A stretch of DNA of 64,000 nucleotides from Pisolithus tinctorius. Taxonomy: Eukaryota > Basidiomycota > Agaricomycetes > Boletales > Pisolithaceae. Of this stretch, positions 53,740 through 64,000 are shown one piece after another (position 1 is the first letter of the stretch; the number at the start of each line of letters is the position of its first letter). The notes below the pieces were generated by a model, which was given only the letters and a program-made list of their open reading frames with translations, had not been told where the DNA came from and did no database searches. The DNA is taken from positions 39,888 through 103,887 of the forward strand of contig JANFAH010000115.1 in assembly GCA_024663395.1 (NCBI GenBank), given 5' to 3'. Both the position numbers and the translations under genes were made by a program.

Positions 53740-55160
53740 ACCCATTTTTCCTATAGTAGGGTAGCTGTAAGTAAAACAATCTGAACCTAAAACAAACCCT
53801 AGAGCCATCAGGCTCAGTATCCACGCTTGCCAGACCTCATATCCTCAACAATTGCTGTTGTAGATCGAACCATAGCCATTGCACTTGATTCACTGTACCT
53901 CCCTGCAACCCTTGTTCACAGTTCATTGTGGACTCTTGAATAGCGATTGTGGTTCATTGTAGATGCCTGAATTCACTAGAACAACAAGGATGTAAGTAGA
54001 ACATGCAGGAGCCAAAGCAAACCACTGAGTTGTCAGGCTCAGTACCTGCGCTCCTCACACTTCGTCTCCACTGAACAGCTGTTCCAGCCTCGCACAGCTG
54101 TTGATCTGTGTCAAACACCATCATTGTTGTCATTCTTCATACTGCAGTTGCTGTTCGTCATAGACAGCTACCTTCCCTAGGCCACAGCCAGTGTGAGTAC
54201 AACTTCCTGAAGTAAAAATGAAAATTTGAGCCATTGAGCTTGTTCTGTGTGATCCTGATGTCCCCCTCTTGTTGCATTTGCTCTTGTATCCTCAATGGTC
54301 ATTGTTGTAGATTGAACCATAGTCATTGCACTTGTTTCATGGTATGTCCAAGTGCCTTATGTTCATAATCCTTCATAGGTTCTCGCACTGTGGTCACACT
54401 TCATCGTAGGTACCTTTCAGCCCTAGAATAGCATAGATGTAAGTAAAACATTTTGAAATCTAAACAAACCTGTGAGCCATTGGGCTCTCCATCTGCATTC
54501 CTCATGCCCCAATTCCATCAAGTGGCACATCCGATCTCACTTGGCCATCAATCTGCACTAAGTCTAGTCATCATTGTTTCTCTTCTTGCTGTTGCTGTCA
54601 CTCATTCATAGTCCATCATTGACCCTCAAATTGTGATTGTGAGGACCTCTGTCATGCTTTGTCGTGTATGTCTGTTTGCCCTAGAGTAGGATAGTCATAA
54701 GTAAAATGTCTCGAAATCAAAACAAACCCATGAGCTGTTGAGCTCAGTGCCTACACTCCTCATGCCTTGTCTCCATAGTATGGCACATCCAATCTTGCCT
54801 GGATGTCGGTCCACACTCAGTGTAATCATTGTTGCTGTCATCATCATTCCTTGTATCGCAATCATCTGGATGCCCTTCGTTCTTTGTCATCTATACCCAT
54901 TTTCCCTAGTGTAGAAACGCTGTAAGTAAAACATACTGGAATCATAACAAACCTTTGCTCCATCGAGCCCAGAACCTGCGCTCCTCATGCCTTGTCTCCA
55001 TAGAATGCCTCTCCCTATCTTGTATGGCTGTTGATCTGCGCTAAGTGAAGTCATTGTCATTGCTATTGCACCATCCACTGCCATTGTTGCCCTTGTCCTT
55101 GTTGCCATCGCTTGTGTTGTTGTTGTCACTCTTGTCACTGTCACTGCTGCTCATAGTCAT
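53740..55160. repeat. Degenerate tandem array, about six units of 200-260 bp
   Basis: Units share CCCTAG, 12 bases, GTAAGTAAAACAT, then CAAACC, GAGCCATnGGCTCAGT, CTCCTCATGCCTTGTCTCCATAG and GTTGATCTGCnCTAAGT. The GTAAGT-like cores start at 53767, 53992, 54193 (GTGAGT), 54439, 54697 (ATAAGT) and 54922. No convincing long ORF. Its relation to the Helitron on its right or the Zn2Cys6-type gene on its left is unclear. Confidence 0.8.
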
Positions 55161-57642
55161 GGTAGCTTCCATATGGTACCTTGTTCACCACATTCTTTGT
55201 ATCTGATTGTCATGATCTTGAGCAGACAGCCTGCAACACTAGAGTCATCAGTATGTAGTACTTGAGTGCATGCGGCCATGACACACAGAGTGGTCATGTG
55301 ACTCCGCTTAGTCAACATCGCTGGACTTTCTCTGCAAGTCCTAATACCGAATGCATGCATTGATACTCTTGACAAACTCCTGAATATTATTCCTGGACAC
55401 TGTTAGGCCCAGGTTTGCAAACTCTTTGTCATCTACGATCATACCAGACTGTTAACTCTGGTCATGTGCAAGAGAGGGTTGGGGGTTTTTGGGAATGTTG
55501 GGGTTTGTATGTCACATTTCAGAACGTTGTGCAAACTGCTTACAGGCATACTGTGCTACGTGTCATGGACAGTGACGTGCATCACTTGTGTATAGACATC
55601 GCTGGAGTCAGTGATGATGTTGCTATGAGCTACGAGTTTTTGCGATGTGAGTATGTGTTGGAGTGCATTACAGAGCACAATGATCTTAGCATAGGGTCCA
55701 TGTACCCTAGAGGACTGCTGCTGGTCTGTCATGCAACCTCTGTCCAGGAGTTCATGGAACAGTTCCCCTACTTGACATTGAAGGCTATTAAATCTATTGC
55801 AGAATACCATGGCCTGTTTTTGCAACAACATTTGCGACATCTTGTCTGCATGGATGCCCTTCATGGTCATGAGTGTAGCACAAGTTGTCCATCTCTATTG
55901 TATGTGTTTTGACAGCTAAAAACTGCAAGGCATGGACAGTGCCTTGCACCGGCACTTTCACCTGTGGTTTCATTAGAGAGAAATCTCGCAGATGTCAGGG
56001 CTATTCAGTGGGGGGAGACGCAGGCCCAATGGCAGCACACAACAATGGATGGATGAGTGCGATCTAGTTATCTGCCAATAGTCATGATGAGTGAGAAGCT
56101 CAACATTATCCGAGATTGGCAAAAAAACATCTCGCCACAGCACCTTGCAGAGGACGACTGTGCTGTGTGTGCTCAGATGGTTTCCTGCAGGGATCTTGTA
56201 GATGTGTTTCCAACTACAGAGATGCTTTCTGTTTTGAGAAATGATTGGTTACCTCTGGCATGTCTTCCTCAGACATACAATTTAGCAAAATACAGTGGGG
56301 CCATTCTTTGTCCGCATGGGATGCATTGTTTACATGACGTTGTGCATGTATGGATGTGCTTATCATGTCACAAGCTGTTGATGGTGAGGACACCCCTGCA
56401 ACCGAAGGACGCAATGGCTAACTTTCAATATTACATGCATGTGGAGTTGCCGCAGGAGGTTCAAGATAGTATTGGGTCTGCGAGTTCTTTGGAGTTAATG
56501 CTTGTCGCAGCCTGTTGTGCTACAGTTATTACTCATCATTACCAAACTAAAAGCATTTGAGGGGGGTGTGTTCCGGAGGAAGCTAGTCAGTGTTTCAACA
56601 GAGGGGTTGTGGCTTTGTTGCCTCAGGACCCCATGGCATTGTCAAAAGTCCTCCCGCCACCACCAGGTGATCTGCATGGGGCTGTCTGTGTCGTGTTTGC
56701 AGGTGGCATGTTTCGTCCAAGTGTGGATGCCCTGCGAAAGTTTCCCCTGGTGCTTGTTAGCAGGGCTAGGGTGAAATGTATGATTGAGTGGTTAATATCA
56801 AATAATGAATGATATTCCGAAAGGGGCATCACCTTTAGTGCAGAGAATTTGGCATCACTGGTGGGTGGTGATGAGGATACAGGTGTGTTGCAAGGGATAG
56901 AGATAACACACCTTTGGAATGGGAGCGAGTCTGCGGGAGCTGATGACCAAATAGTCTGGTCTGCACTGGCAGTTGACCTGGTTACTGAGATGGTTGCTTA
57001 TACAGATGGTGATCACTCCGAGCATTCATGGTGAGCCATGAAGGCAATGGCTTTGGCTCATGCACTGAGTCACAAAAAATTTCTAGTGAGTCAGACAGGT
57101 TCTGAGATGATGAATGAGAACATGCCAGGCTTTATGACTGCAGTCTTTCCTCACTTGGATCCATGGGGCATCGGTGCCTTTAACCATCCAGCTTGATGTC
57201 CAGATCAACAAATTTCATTTCATTGTCAGTGCAGAAATCTGCTGCAGCAGGTTGACTCCCCCTTTGCATGGGACGCAACTTTCCCCTTCATATGTTGGAA
57301 CATTTTGCAGAAACGGGCCACGAGTGAGAACACTGTGTTTTGCATACTGTCTGCATGGCGACACAGCCTTGTGAATGATGTCCAGGAGGCAGAGACAAAT
57401 ATAATATTGTTGGCTGAGAAATTGGAACAGAATCCTAAGGTGCACATGGACTCTGTGGGTGAGAAGAGGGCATTGCATTTGTTTCAGGAACTGAATGTGA
57501 TATGTTGGTCATTGCCTGGTAGTGATGGATATAAGTTGTGTCGTCGCAATGAAATCCGGTCTTTGACACAGTGACTAGGCACCCCTGCATTCTTTCTTAC
57601 CTTGAATCCACATGACACAACCAATTTCCTCATCACTCATTA

Positions 57643-57678
57643 GAGCCAGTTCAGAAACCAGAAATTCTGCAGAAGTCC
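57643..57678 (+). repeat. Left terminal inverted repeat of Harbinger D
   Basis: 36 bp matching the reverse complement of 60883-60918 with three CpG-type mismatches. Confidence 0.93.
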
Positions 57679-57763
57679 GTCTTTGATAGTTTGTGTATGT
57701 TTGGCTGTCTGGATCGTTGCCAGCTCTGAGTTTGAATCATGTCAGCCTCAGCTTATCGTCATT

Positions 57764-59159
57764 ATGGATGAGGCTGTTGATGATAGTGGCTTCGAGGAAC
57801 TTTGCTGACAACGCATGATCCAGTATATGGGTCTCATCGTCAGCATCATCGTTTGTGCTACCGCTCAACAAGCCACTCTGATCAGAAAGAGACCAGAACC
57901 ATACCATACTTCGGCCCTTACTGGTGAAGGCTGGGTCATCAAACTTCTTACTGGTCACTGGGAATGCATCCAATGTGAACTTGGCATACATGCCAATGTG
58001 TTCGCACTCCTTGTGGGCCATCTTCAAGAGATGGGCCATGGAAATTCTCAATTCGTTTCACTCGAAGAACAGCTGGTGATCTTCCTATACACGAGCATCA
58101 CTGGTCTATCTATCAGGCACATCGGCGAGCACTTTCAGCATTCGAACAACACAATTTCTCAGTACATCCATTTAGTAGACTGATTGTTCTCCTGTAACTG
58201 ATGTTTGGCTCATACAGATACTTCTGCAAATTCATTTTCATTTTTTCCTCGTCGCTGTTCTACAATGTGTATGTTCACATGCCTGCTGTGGATGAGGTTC
58301 AGTCTGGAATTAGAGAGGATCCAAGGTTTTGGCTGTTCTTCCAGGATGTGATTGGTGCACTGGATGGAAGCCATATCCATGCTGTGCTGGGAGCAAATGA
58401 CCAGGCACCTTATTGCAATTGCAAAGGCTTCATCTTGCAAAACTGCCTATTTGCCTGCAACTTCAAACTCAAGTTCACATATGCCATCACTGGATGGGAG
58501 GGTTGGCAACAGATGCATGCATTTACCAAGATGCATGCTCAAAAGATTTGGTCATTCCTGAGGGTAAGTATTTCCTTGCAGATGCCGGCTTCCCCCACCA
58601 CCTGGAACTCTTGGTCCCCTACTGTGGTATCCACTACCACCTTGCTGAGTGGCATCATACACAATTGAGGTGCGTGCAACATTTCTACGTGTAGTATTAC
58701 TGTGCTAAACTGAGCAGGCCCAGAAACAAGGAAGAACTATTCAACCTACACCATTCATCCACTCGAAATGTAATTGAGCACATTTTTGGTGTGATCAAGT
58801 GGCATTTTTGAATCCTCCTCCTCAGTCCTGAATACAACATACAAATCCAAGCCTGAATTCCAGCTGCACTATGTGCAATTCACAATTTTATCTGCACTTA
58901 TGATACTGATGAGGGTCCTGTGGTGGGAGAAGATCATGAGGTTCAGGAGGGCAGAGGCAGAGGATTGGACGCATCAATGGCAGAAACTGAAGACACTGAC
59001 AGTACTGATGTGCATGCGCTGCATGCAGCTCGTGCCCTGTGTGATCAGATTGTGCAACAAATGTGGGATGCTTACCAGGATCTGATTCATGAGGGCAACA
59101 TGGCATCATTGGACGATGACAGTGGTTCAGCAAGCAGCGCTGATGATATGTCTTTGTAG
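57764..59159 (+). pseudogene. Harbinger D transposase (HARBI1-like)
   Basis: Begins MDEAVDDSGFEEL at 57764; a TGA follows at 57806 (Arg expected). N-terminal part PYHTSALTGEGWVIKLL and LEEQLVIFLYTSITGLSIRH (57900-58115). After an intron, FQDVIGALDGSHIHAV (first Asp, ~58350), KYFLADAGFPHHLELLVPY (second Asp, ~58575), and after another intron ARNVIEHIFGVIKW (Glu, ~58775), then IPAALCAIHNFICTYD and a C-terminal tail ending SADDMSL at 59159. Stops after IKWHF and IQA and several Arg to Cys/His/Trp changes fit CpG decay. The catalytic DDE residues themselves are present. Confidence 0.87.
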
Positions 59160-59301
59160 TAGTTTTTTTTACTGTCACACATCTCTTATTACTGCTATAC
59201 ATCTGTTTTCTTCATCGCACAATGTTTAAGAAGCAAAAAAAAATAAGGAAATGCCACAATCAATGGATACAAAGTATAATTGGAAGCTACATATGCGAGT
59301 A

Positions 59302-60668
59302 CTATTTACTCCCACTGACCCTGAACTTAAGTTGGTACTTGAACTCAACATACTCCAAGTGATCTTCCTTGTTGGGGGTAGTCAGATATACATCAGCGAA
59401 GCCCAGGCTTTGGGCGATTGCAGATCGGACAAATGCCCATAAATTCCAGGGAAAGTCCTTGTCTTCCCCATCAAGTAAGTGGATTGTGCGTGTGCATGTG
59501 GTGGAAGCTTGCTCGACAGCCGAGGTCAGCAACATGTTGATTGATGATGTCAGATAATTGATTGAGCCTTGAAGACCTGCTGCCATCAGGTCTGACACAC
59601 CAGGCACTTTGTTGGAATGGCGGGAATGGGAGCTCCTAGTGGAGTCCATGGCCAATGAAAGTTGCACATGCTTGTTGGGAGTGGAGACAGAAATATCAGA
59701 TGTGTTGGCAAAAGGGAATGCAGATGTTGCTTCGTTGTCACCTTCCATTGTCATATGGGAGCACTTTGTGGAGCTGGATAGTGAAGTGGAGGTGGACATG
59801 CTGGATTGTGCATCAGATCTCCCGAAACTGGATGGTGGAATGCTGGGGGTGGGCTGGGTCTGTTGGGATGCTGCACTGGACTGCACATCAGATGTCCTAA
59901 GAATGGGATGTGGAGGGGATGAGGGGAGGGCAAAATCGTCCCTGGGTAGTGACTTGCGCCACTCAGAGATGCCCTGGGGAGGTTCAGGGGTGTCGGTAGC
60001 AGTTGGTTCCAGGGGGGGAGGTGCGCTGGTCTCTTGTTGTTCTCCATCAAGTGCAGGCAGGTTTTCAGTGTTGTTGCCCACAGAACTGGTAGCAATCTGG
60101 GAGGTACTTGGAGTAAATGCATTGGTACCATGTGCACCACTGTTAGGGATTATGTCAGCCACAAGGTTGTAGTACTACCACCCAGACTGTTTGAAGGGAC
60201 GAATCTGGGGAAAAGTCTATATGAACGAAGATATTTATCAGTTCAACATCGATGAATATGTTGGACGGATAAAATACCTTCACACAATCATCAAATACCT
60301 GCTCATCAAATGTGCCCTGTACTCCAGCCCCACATGTGTTGTCCCAATGACACCCAGACTTGAGGCGATATCCCTCAATATCATGATAAATCCTCCGAAT
60401 CTAAAGATCAAGGCAATCAGCATCCTTGGACAATTACAATGACAACGTTGCTTACATGTGAGACCCACTTATTTTTCACCATATCTCTAGTTTTTGGCAG
60501 CCCTTCTGTGAGGAATTCGGATATATGCGCAGCAGCAGAGGTATACAAATTAGATTTGAAGTTCCCATTGTCTCCTGCTTCAAAGCGATGGCAATGAAGG
60601 TATTTGATGAGCGCATCAACTTCTGCAGGGTTCCACAAAGCTTTTGGACCAGAGGACTTGGGAGGCAT
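59302..60668 (-). pseudogene. Harbinger D Myb/SANT-like partner protein
   Basis: Starts MPPKSSGPKALW at 60668. The Myb/SANT-like exon (LWNPAEVDALIKYLHCHRF .. RDMVKNKW) runs to ~60470. The next exon reads IYHDIEGYRLKSGCHWDN (~60400). The third starts near 60190 and includes ADIIPNSGAHGTNAF, then a long Ser/Pro/Thr linker and a helical C-terminus (LLTSAVEQASTTCTRTIHLL, LEYVEFKYQLKFRVSGSK). At least one stop lies in the second exon (after CLDL). It converges on the transposase, leaving ~140 bp between the two stops. Confidence 0.75.
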
Positions 60669-60882
60669 TGGGCGAGAAAGGGTGTCAAGTGTATATTGGG
60701 TTGCAAGAGCTACAAGAGATGCAACAGAAACCCAGGCGAGCCGAAGATGGTCCAGATCACAATCATAATAGTCGAGATCCATAGCAATCAAGGAGAGGTT
60801 GTTTTCAAACAGAGCTTCAATCTGAGTCTGAAATCATTGTCCTAATCAACTTTCTTTATTTGTGTAAGTTTTGCAATTCAAA

Positions 60883-60918
60883 GGACTTCTGCAGAATTTC
60901 CAGTTTCCGAACTGGCTC
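60883..60918 (-). repeat. Right terminal inverted repeat of Harbinger D
   Basis: Partner of 57643-57678. TTA follows, then the Helitron frame resumes. Confidence 0.93.
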
Positions 60919-63900
60919 TTATGGTGGAATGGAGGTTACTCAGTGGCGTGAGTTGAGTGCTTATGAACAAGCAGTCTTTGTTGCTTCACATCCCACTGCC
61001 GCAGCTAAGGCATTTGATGTTGTTATTCGAGGATTTATAGATATCATTGTGAAATACAACAAAGGGGTGGGTCTGTTTGGGAAATGCTCTGGGTACTATG
61101 GCATGGTGGAAGCTCAGGGAAGAGGGATGTTACATTGTCATATGTTGCTGTGGGTCAAGGGCCATCCAAATCCAGAATGTTTGCAGTCAATGATAATGGA
61201 CAATGAACATTTTGAAGGCCTGCTTTTCCAATGGTTAGAGGATCTCATTAAATGCGAGCTGCCAGGAATGACACCTGATAGTGTTGATCCCATGGAAACA
61301 AATCCTGTCAAACCTGTATGACAAGGTGTTGATCGTGATGCTCATTTACAACTCCCCCCTCAGATTGTAGAGCATGATGATGATGCTTTCATGGATGCCT
61401 TTCAGGAGTTCATGCGATGTCTTGCTATTGAATGTAACTGGCACAAACATACACCAACTTGTTTTAAACATCTTCGGCCTGGAGAGGAGCCCAGGGATGA
61501 AAATTGTTGTATGCAAATTGATGGTTCCATATGGATGCAGTCCTCCATCAATCCAGAGACGCAGTCTATTGTCCTTTGTCAACTTCATCCACATAAACAA
61601 CTATAATGACATTACCTTGTTTCTTCTGCAGTGTAATATGGATATCAAGTGTGTGGGCTCCAGAGTTGCAGCGAAAGCATTGACTTACTACATCAGCAAT
61701 TATATTACCAAGAACGATTTACAGGTTCATGTGGGGCTTCAAGCCATCCACACAGCCATTGACAGCCATCAGAAGCTATTCTCAAATGACATCGAATCTT
61801 TGTCTTCTGTGCATGAATGAAATCTGTTAACGAAGACAGTTAATGCCATGATGGGTAGGTGTGAGGTCTCACATCAACAAGTTATGAGTTACTTGATTGG
61901 TGGTGGAGATTATTATACAGCTCATGAATTCCGCACTGTACATTTTCACGAATTCATGGATATCGCAATTGCACATGAGTGGCACGTTGATGGTGATTGT
62001 GACTGCGAAAGAGGGAGCACCCTCAATTGTCCTGGGAATCTTTATGGCTCTACATGCACAGCACATACAACTGGGGGTTCACTGTCTGTGGTGTTGGACA
62101 CTCTTGATTATTTAATGCGACCTACAGCTCCTCCATTCGAGGGGATGTGTTTATGGCAGTTTCTGGAGCAAATGCAGAAGGTCAAGCATTTGTCAAGTTC
62201 CAGAGAGGCTGCACCCAAACAATGCACAGGGAACGCAGATGAAGCCTGCTTTGGAACTACAGAGCACCTGGCATATTCTCATAGATTACATGCAAGGTTT
62301 GTTAATGACACCCATCCGCAGCTTGCAACGCACAAACTCTGCATTTGCAACACCTTCATCGTGCCAGTTCTGCTAGGGGAGTCTATTCCTCTACCACGAA
62401 AATCGGACTACCACATGGAGAATTTCTGTCATGTGATGTTACTTTTGTTCCGACCTTGGCAGAATCCTTCCGAGTTGCTTCAGAATTATTCCTGTTGGAT
62501 GGAGGCATTTGACACTTACCATTTCTCCAAATGGTCCTCTCAGATTATCTCAAATTTCCTAATTGAATTGGAATGTAAGGACGTGAGGGACATTGTGCGA
62601 GGGGATTATACTACAAAGACTTCCCATGGCAATGCGTCCACAGGTTTCTGTGTACAGAAGCCACATGAATATGATGTTGAGCTGTTGAGGGAAGCTCTCA
62701 TTCAAGATTCTGCTTTGGACTATGCAATCGAGGTTGACATGCAAGCATTGATTTCGGACGATTCAGGTGGGCATGGCATGGTGGGGCCACCTCAGAATGA
62801 AATGGACATAATTTCTATGTCTTGTGCTCTTTGTGGGCAGGAATGTTCGAACAGGCGATCCCATACTGTGGAGGGACAGGTTATGGAAGTCAGTGCTAAT
62901 CTCGAGGATCAGATAACACTCCACAATACATACATGACTTCACAGCGAAAGCGAAAGAGACCTCAAAGATGTTCACAAGAGGACGAGTCAAATATCAATG
63001 AAAGCTCAAGGATCCGGAAACACCCACATACAACTGTGGAGGGGAATGTGGCTTCTCTCTCTGTAGAGTCTGTCCAAAGGGAGCGACTGTCTGCAGAGGA
63101 CACAACCAATGACTGTGAAATCCAAAGTTTTGTGTCAGAGATGGTTTCCAAGTGGACCTTGCAAGACAATCCTGAGCAAAGACATGCCTTCACAATAATA
63201 ATCGAGCATATGTTGCAGCACGATCTGGAACAGATGTTGATGTTCATTACGGGTATTGCAGGCTCTGGTAAGAGCCACCTTATTAGAGCCATTGTGGACA
63301 TGTTTACACAACAGGGACGTTCCTGAGAAATCCTGTTGAGTGCACCAATGGGTAGTGTGGCCTGCCTCATAGATGGTTTCACAATTCATGCACTCACACT
63401 CATGAACACATGCTCCTTTAGCAAGGACTGGAAAGGTCAGCAGCAGGGTTGTAATGAGCATAACATGGACATGGATGAATTGCAGGACATTTGGTGCAAT
63501 GTTTCATATCTAGTTTTGGATGAGGTTTTGATGGTCTCTGCAGAGCTTCTGTCTGACATTGCAAGTCAAATTAGTCTGGCCAAAGCTGGGGATCCGACCA
63601 AAAAGGATCTGCCCTTTGGTGGGGTCAATGTCATCTTCACTGGCAATATGGCCCAGCTCTGTCCTGTAAATGGTACTGCATTATATTCACATGCTGTGGT
63701 AAATAACTTAACAAGGTGTACATTTGAAACAGTGAAATCTCAGTGGCGACTATTTGGTGCATTTCTATGGAGGTCTTTAACACATGTTGTACAGCTCGTT
63801 CAAAATGAACGAGCAAAAACAGACCCTATGTTCATCGAGATGCTTGCCTGCATTAGATTGGGCTCTGCAGACATGTCCAGCATCAGCCAGCCTTCCGATT

Positions 63901-64000
63901 TGCATTATCTCCAACAAAGGCTACTCACCGAATTGCATAAAAAGGACAAACATGAATTCCAACAGTTCACTGAGGCCCCAATCGTTTTCAGAGAGTGGCA

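Larger units (their letters stand above)
57643..60918. mobile_element. PIF/Harbinger element D, 3.3 kb, inside the Helitron gene
   Basis: TTA flanks at 57640-57642 and 60919-60921. Terminal inverted repeats of ~36 bp (57643-57678, 60883-60918) begin GAGCCAGTTC. The three mismatches between the repeats are all CpG-type. Taking the element and one TTA out restores the Helitron frame (TNFLITHYGGMEVTQW). Transposase on plus, partner gene on minus, converging. Confidence 0.95.
55415..64000 (+). mobile_element. Helitron, truncated by the window end and split by Harbinger D
   Basis: The element is defined by its Rep-helicase gene; the 5' terminus could not be placed and the 3' end lies beyond base 64000. 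Harbinger D (57643-60918) is inserted in the gene with TTA duplications. Confidence 0.85.
55415..64000 (+). pseudogene. Helitron RepHel protein (HUH replication initiator plus PIF1-type helicase), 3' partial
   Basis: One frame carries most of the protein to ~61590, then the next frame takes over. Blocks: N-terminal Cys-rich part (~55680-55900); DWQKNISPQHLAEDDCAVCAQ (~56115); VALLPQDPMALSKVLPPPP (~56610); Helitron-like N domain FPHLDPWGIGAFNHP (~57150), GEKRALHLFQELN and GSDGYKLCRRNEIRSLTQ (57470-57570); after Harbinger D, HUH motif MLHCHMLLW (~61125); tyrosine motif ALTYYISNYITK (~61680); Walker A GIAGSGKSHL (~63250); Walker B YLVLDEVLMVSA (~63510); FTGNMAQLCPV (~63640). TGA stops at 56558, 57032, 57196 and others fit Arg codons. 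From 63327 the frame is open to the end. The protein nicks and unwinds DNA for rolling-circle transposition. Confidence 0.88.

Noticed and set aside
1..64000. CRISPR arrays, rRNA or tRNA genes
   Set aside because: No spaced short repeats of the right size and no cloverleaf or rRNA-like sequence was seen; bacterial systems are not expected in this fungal DNA.

Overview
This window reads as accessory, repeat-dense nuclear DNA of a basidiomycete fungus, most likely an agaricomycete. The evidence is intron-rich genes with introns of about 45-60 bp, a basidiomycete-type transposon set (PIF/Harbinger with Myb/SANT-like partner genes, Plavaka, Helitron, Tc1/mariner, a Tad1-like LINE, Ty3/gypsy chromoviruses) and a tyrosine-recombinase gene family expanded in mushrooms. 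I cannot name the species. Family assignments and expected residues come from remembered conserved motifs, because no search was possible.

Layout. 1-2714: right part of a decayed Harbinger element (A). 2947-4217: frameshifted wax-synthase-like gene. 4473-6266 (minus) and 6296-23869 (plus): a head-to-head pair of 26S proteasome lid genes, Rpn6 and Rpn7, both carrying premature stops. The first intron of Rpn7 holds a 16-kb Harbinger element (B, 6509-22507). B itself contains a 1.8-kb solo LTR (X1), a 2.4-kb near-perfect palindrome (P) and a young Ty3/gypsy chromovirus (gypsy-1, 13604-21671) inserted at the first catalytic Asp motif of the B transposase. 24288-32115: X-family LTRs around a tyrosine-recombinase-like gene split by two inverted solo LTRs (W1, W2), and a Plavaka fragment. 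32878-41258: another X element (X4) split by a LINE (33025-39583). 42230-53480: a Zn2Cys6-type gene split by gypsy-2 (42710-49551) and by X5, which holds a palindromic Tc1/mariner element (Z). About 53740-55160: a tandem array of ~230-bp units. 55415-64000: a Helitron Rep-helicase gene running off the window, split by Harbinger D (57643-60918).

How it fits together. Most junctions can be dated by target-site duplications (TSDs): TTA for Harbinger, 5 bp for gypsy and W, 4 bp for X, TA for Z, 14 bp for the LINE. Removing the inserts restores open frames at several junctions, so the order of insertion can be read directly. The dominant mutation is CpG to TpG/CpA: all ~19 differences between the two gypsy-2 LTRs sit at CpG sites, and the stops in LINE ORF2, Rpn7, the recombinase and the Helitron are mostly TGA where Arg (CGA) is expected. 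This points to CpG methylation followed by deamination. gypsy-1 (LTRs ~1/695 different) is the youngest insertion and the only one still rich in CpG.

Items most worth following: a matched -1 frameshift module in two unrelated gypsy elements, a 159-codon ORF conserved inside the X LTRs, the decayed proteasome gene pair, two long palindromes, and a third ORF in both gypsy elements.
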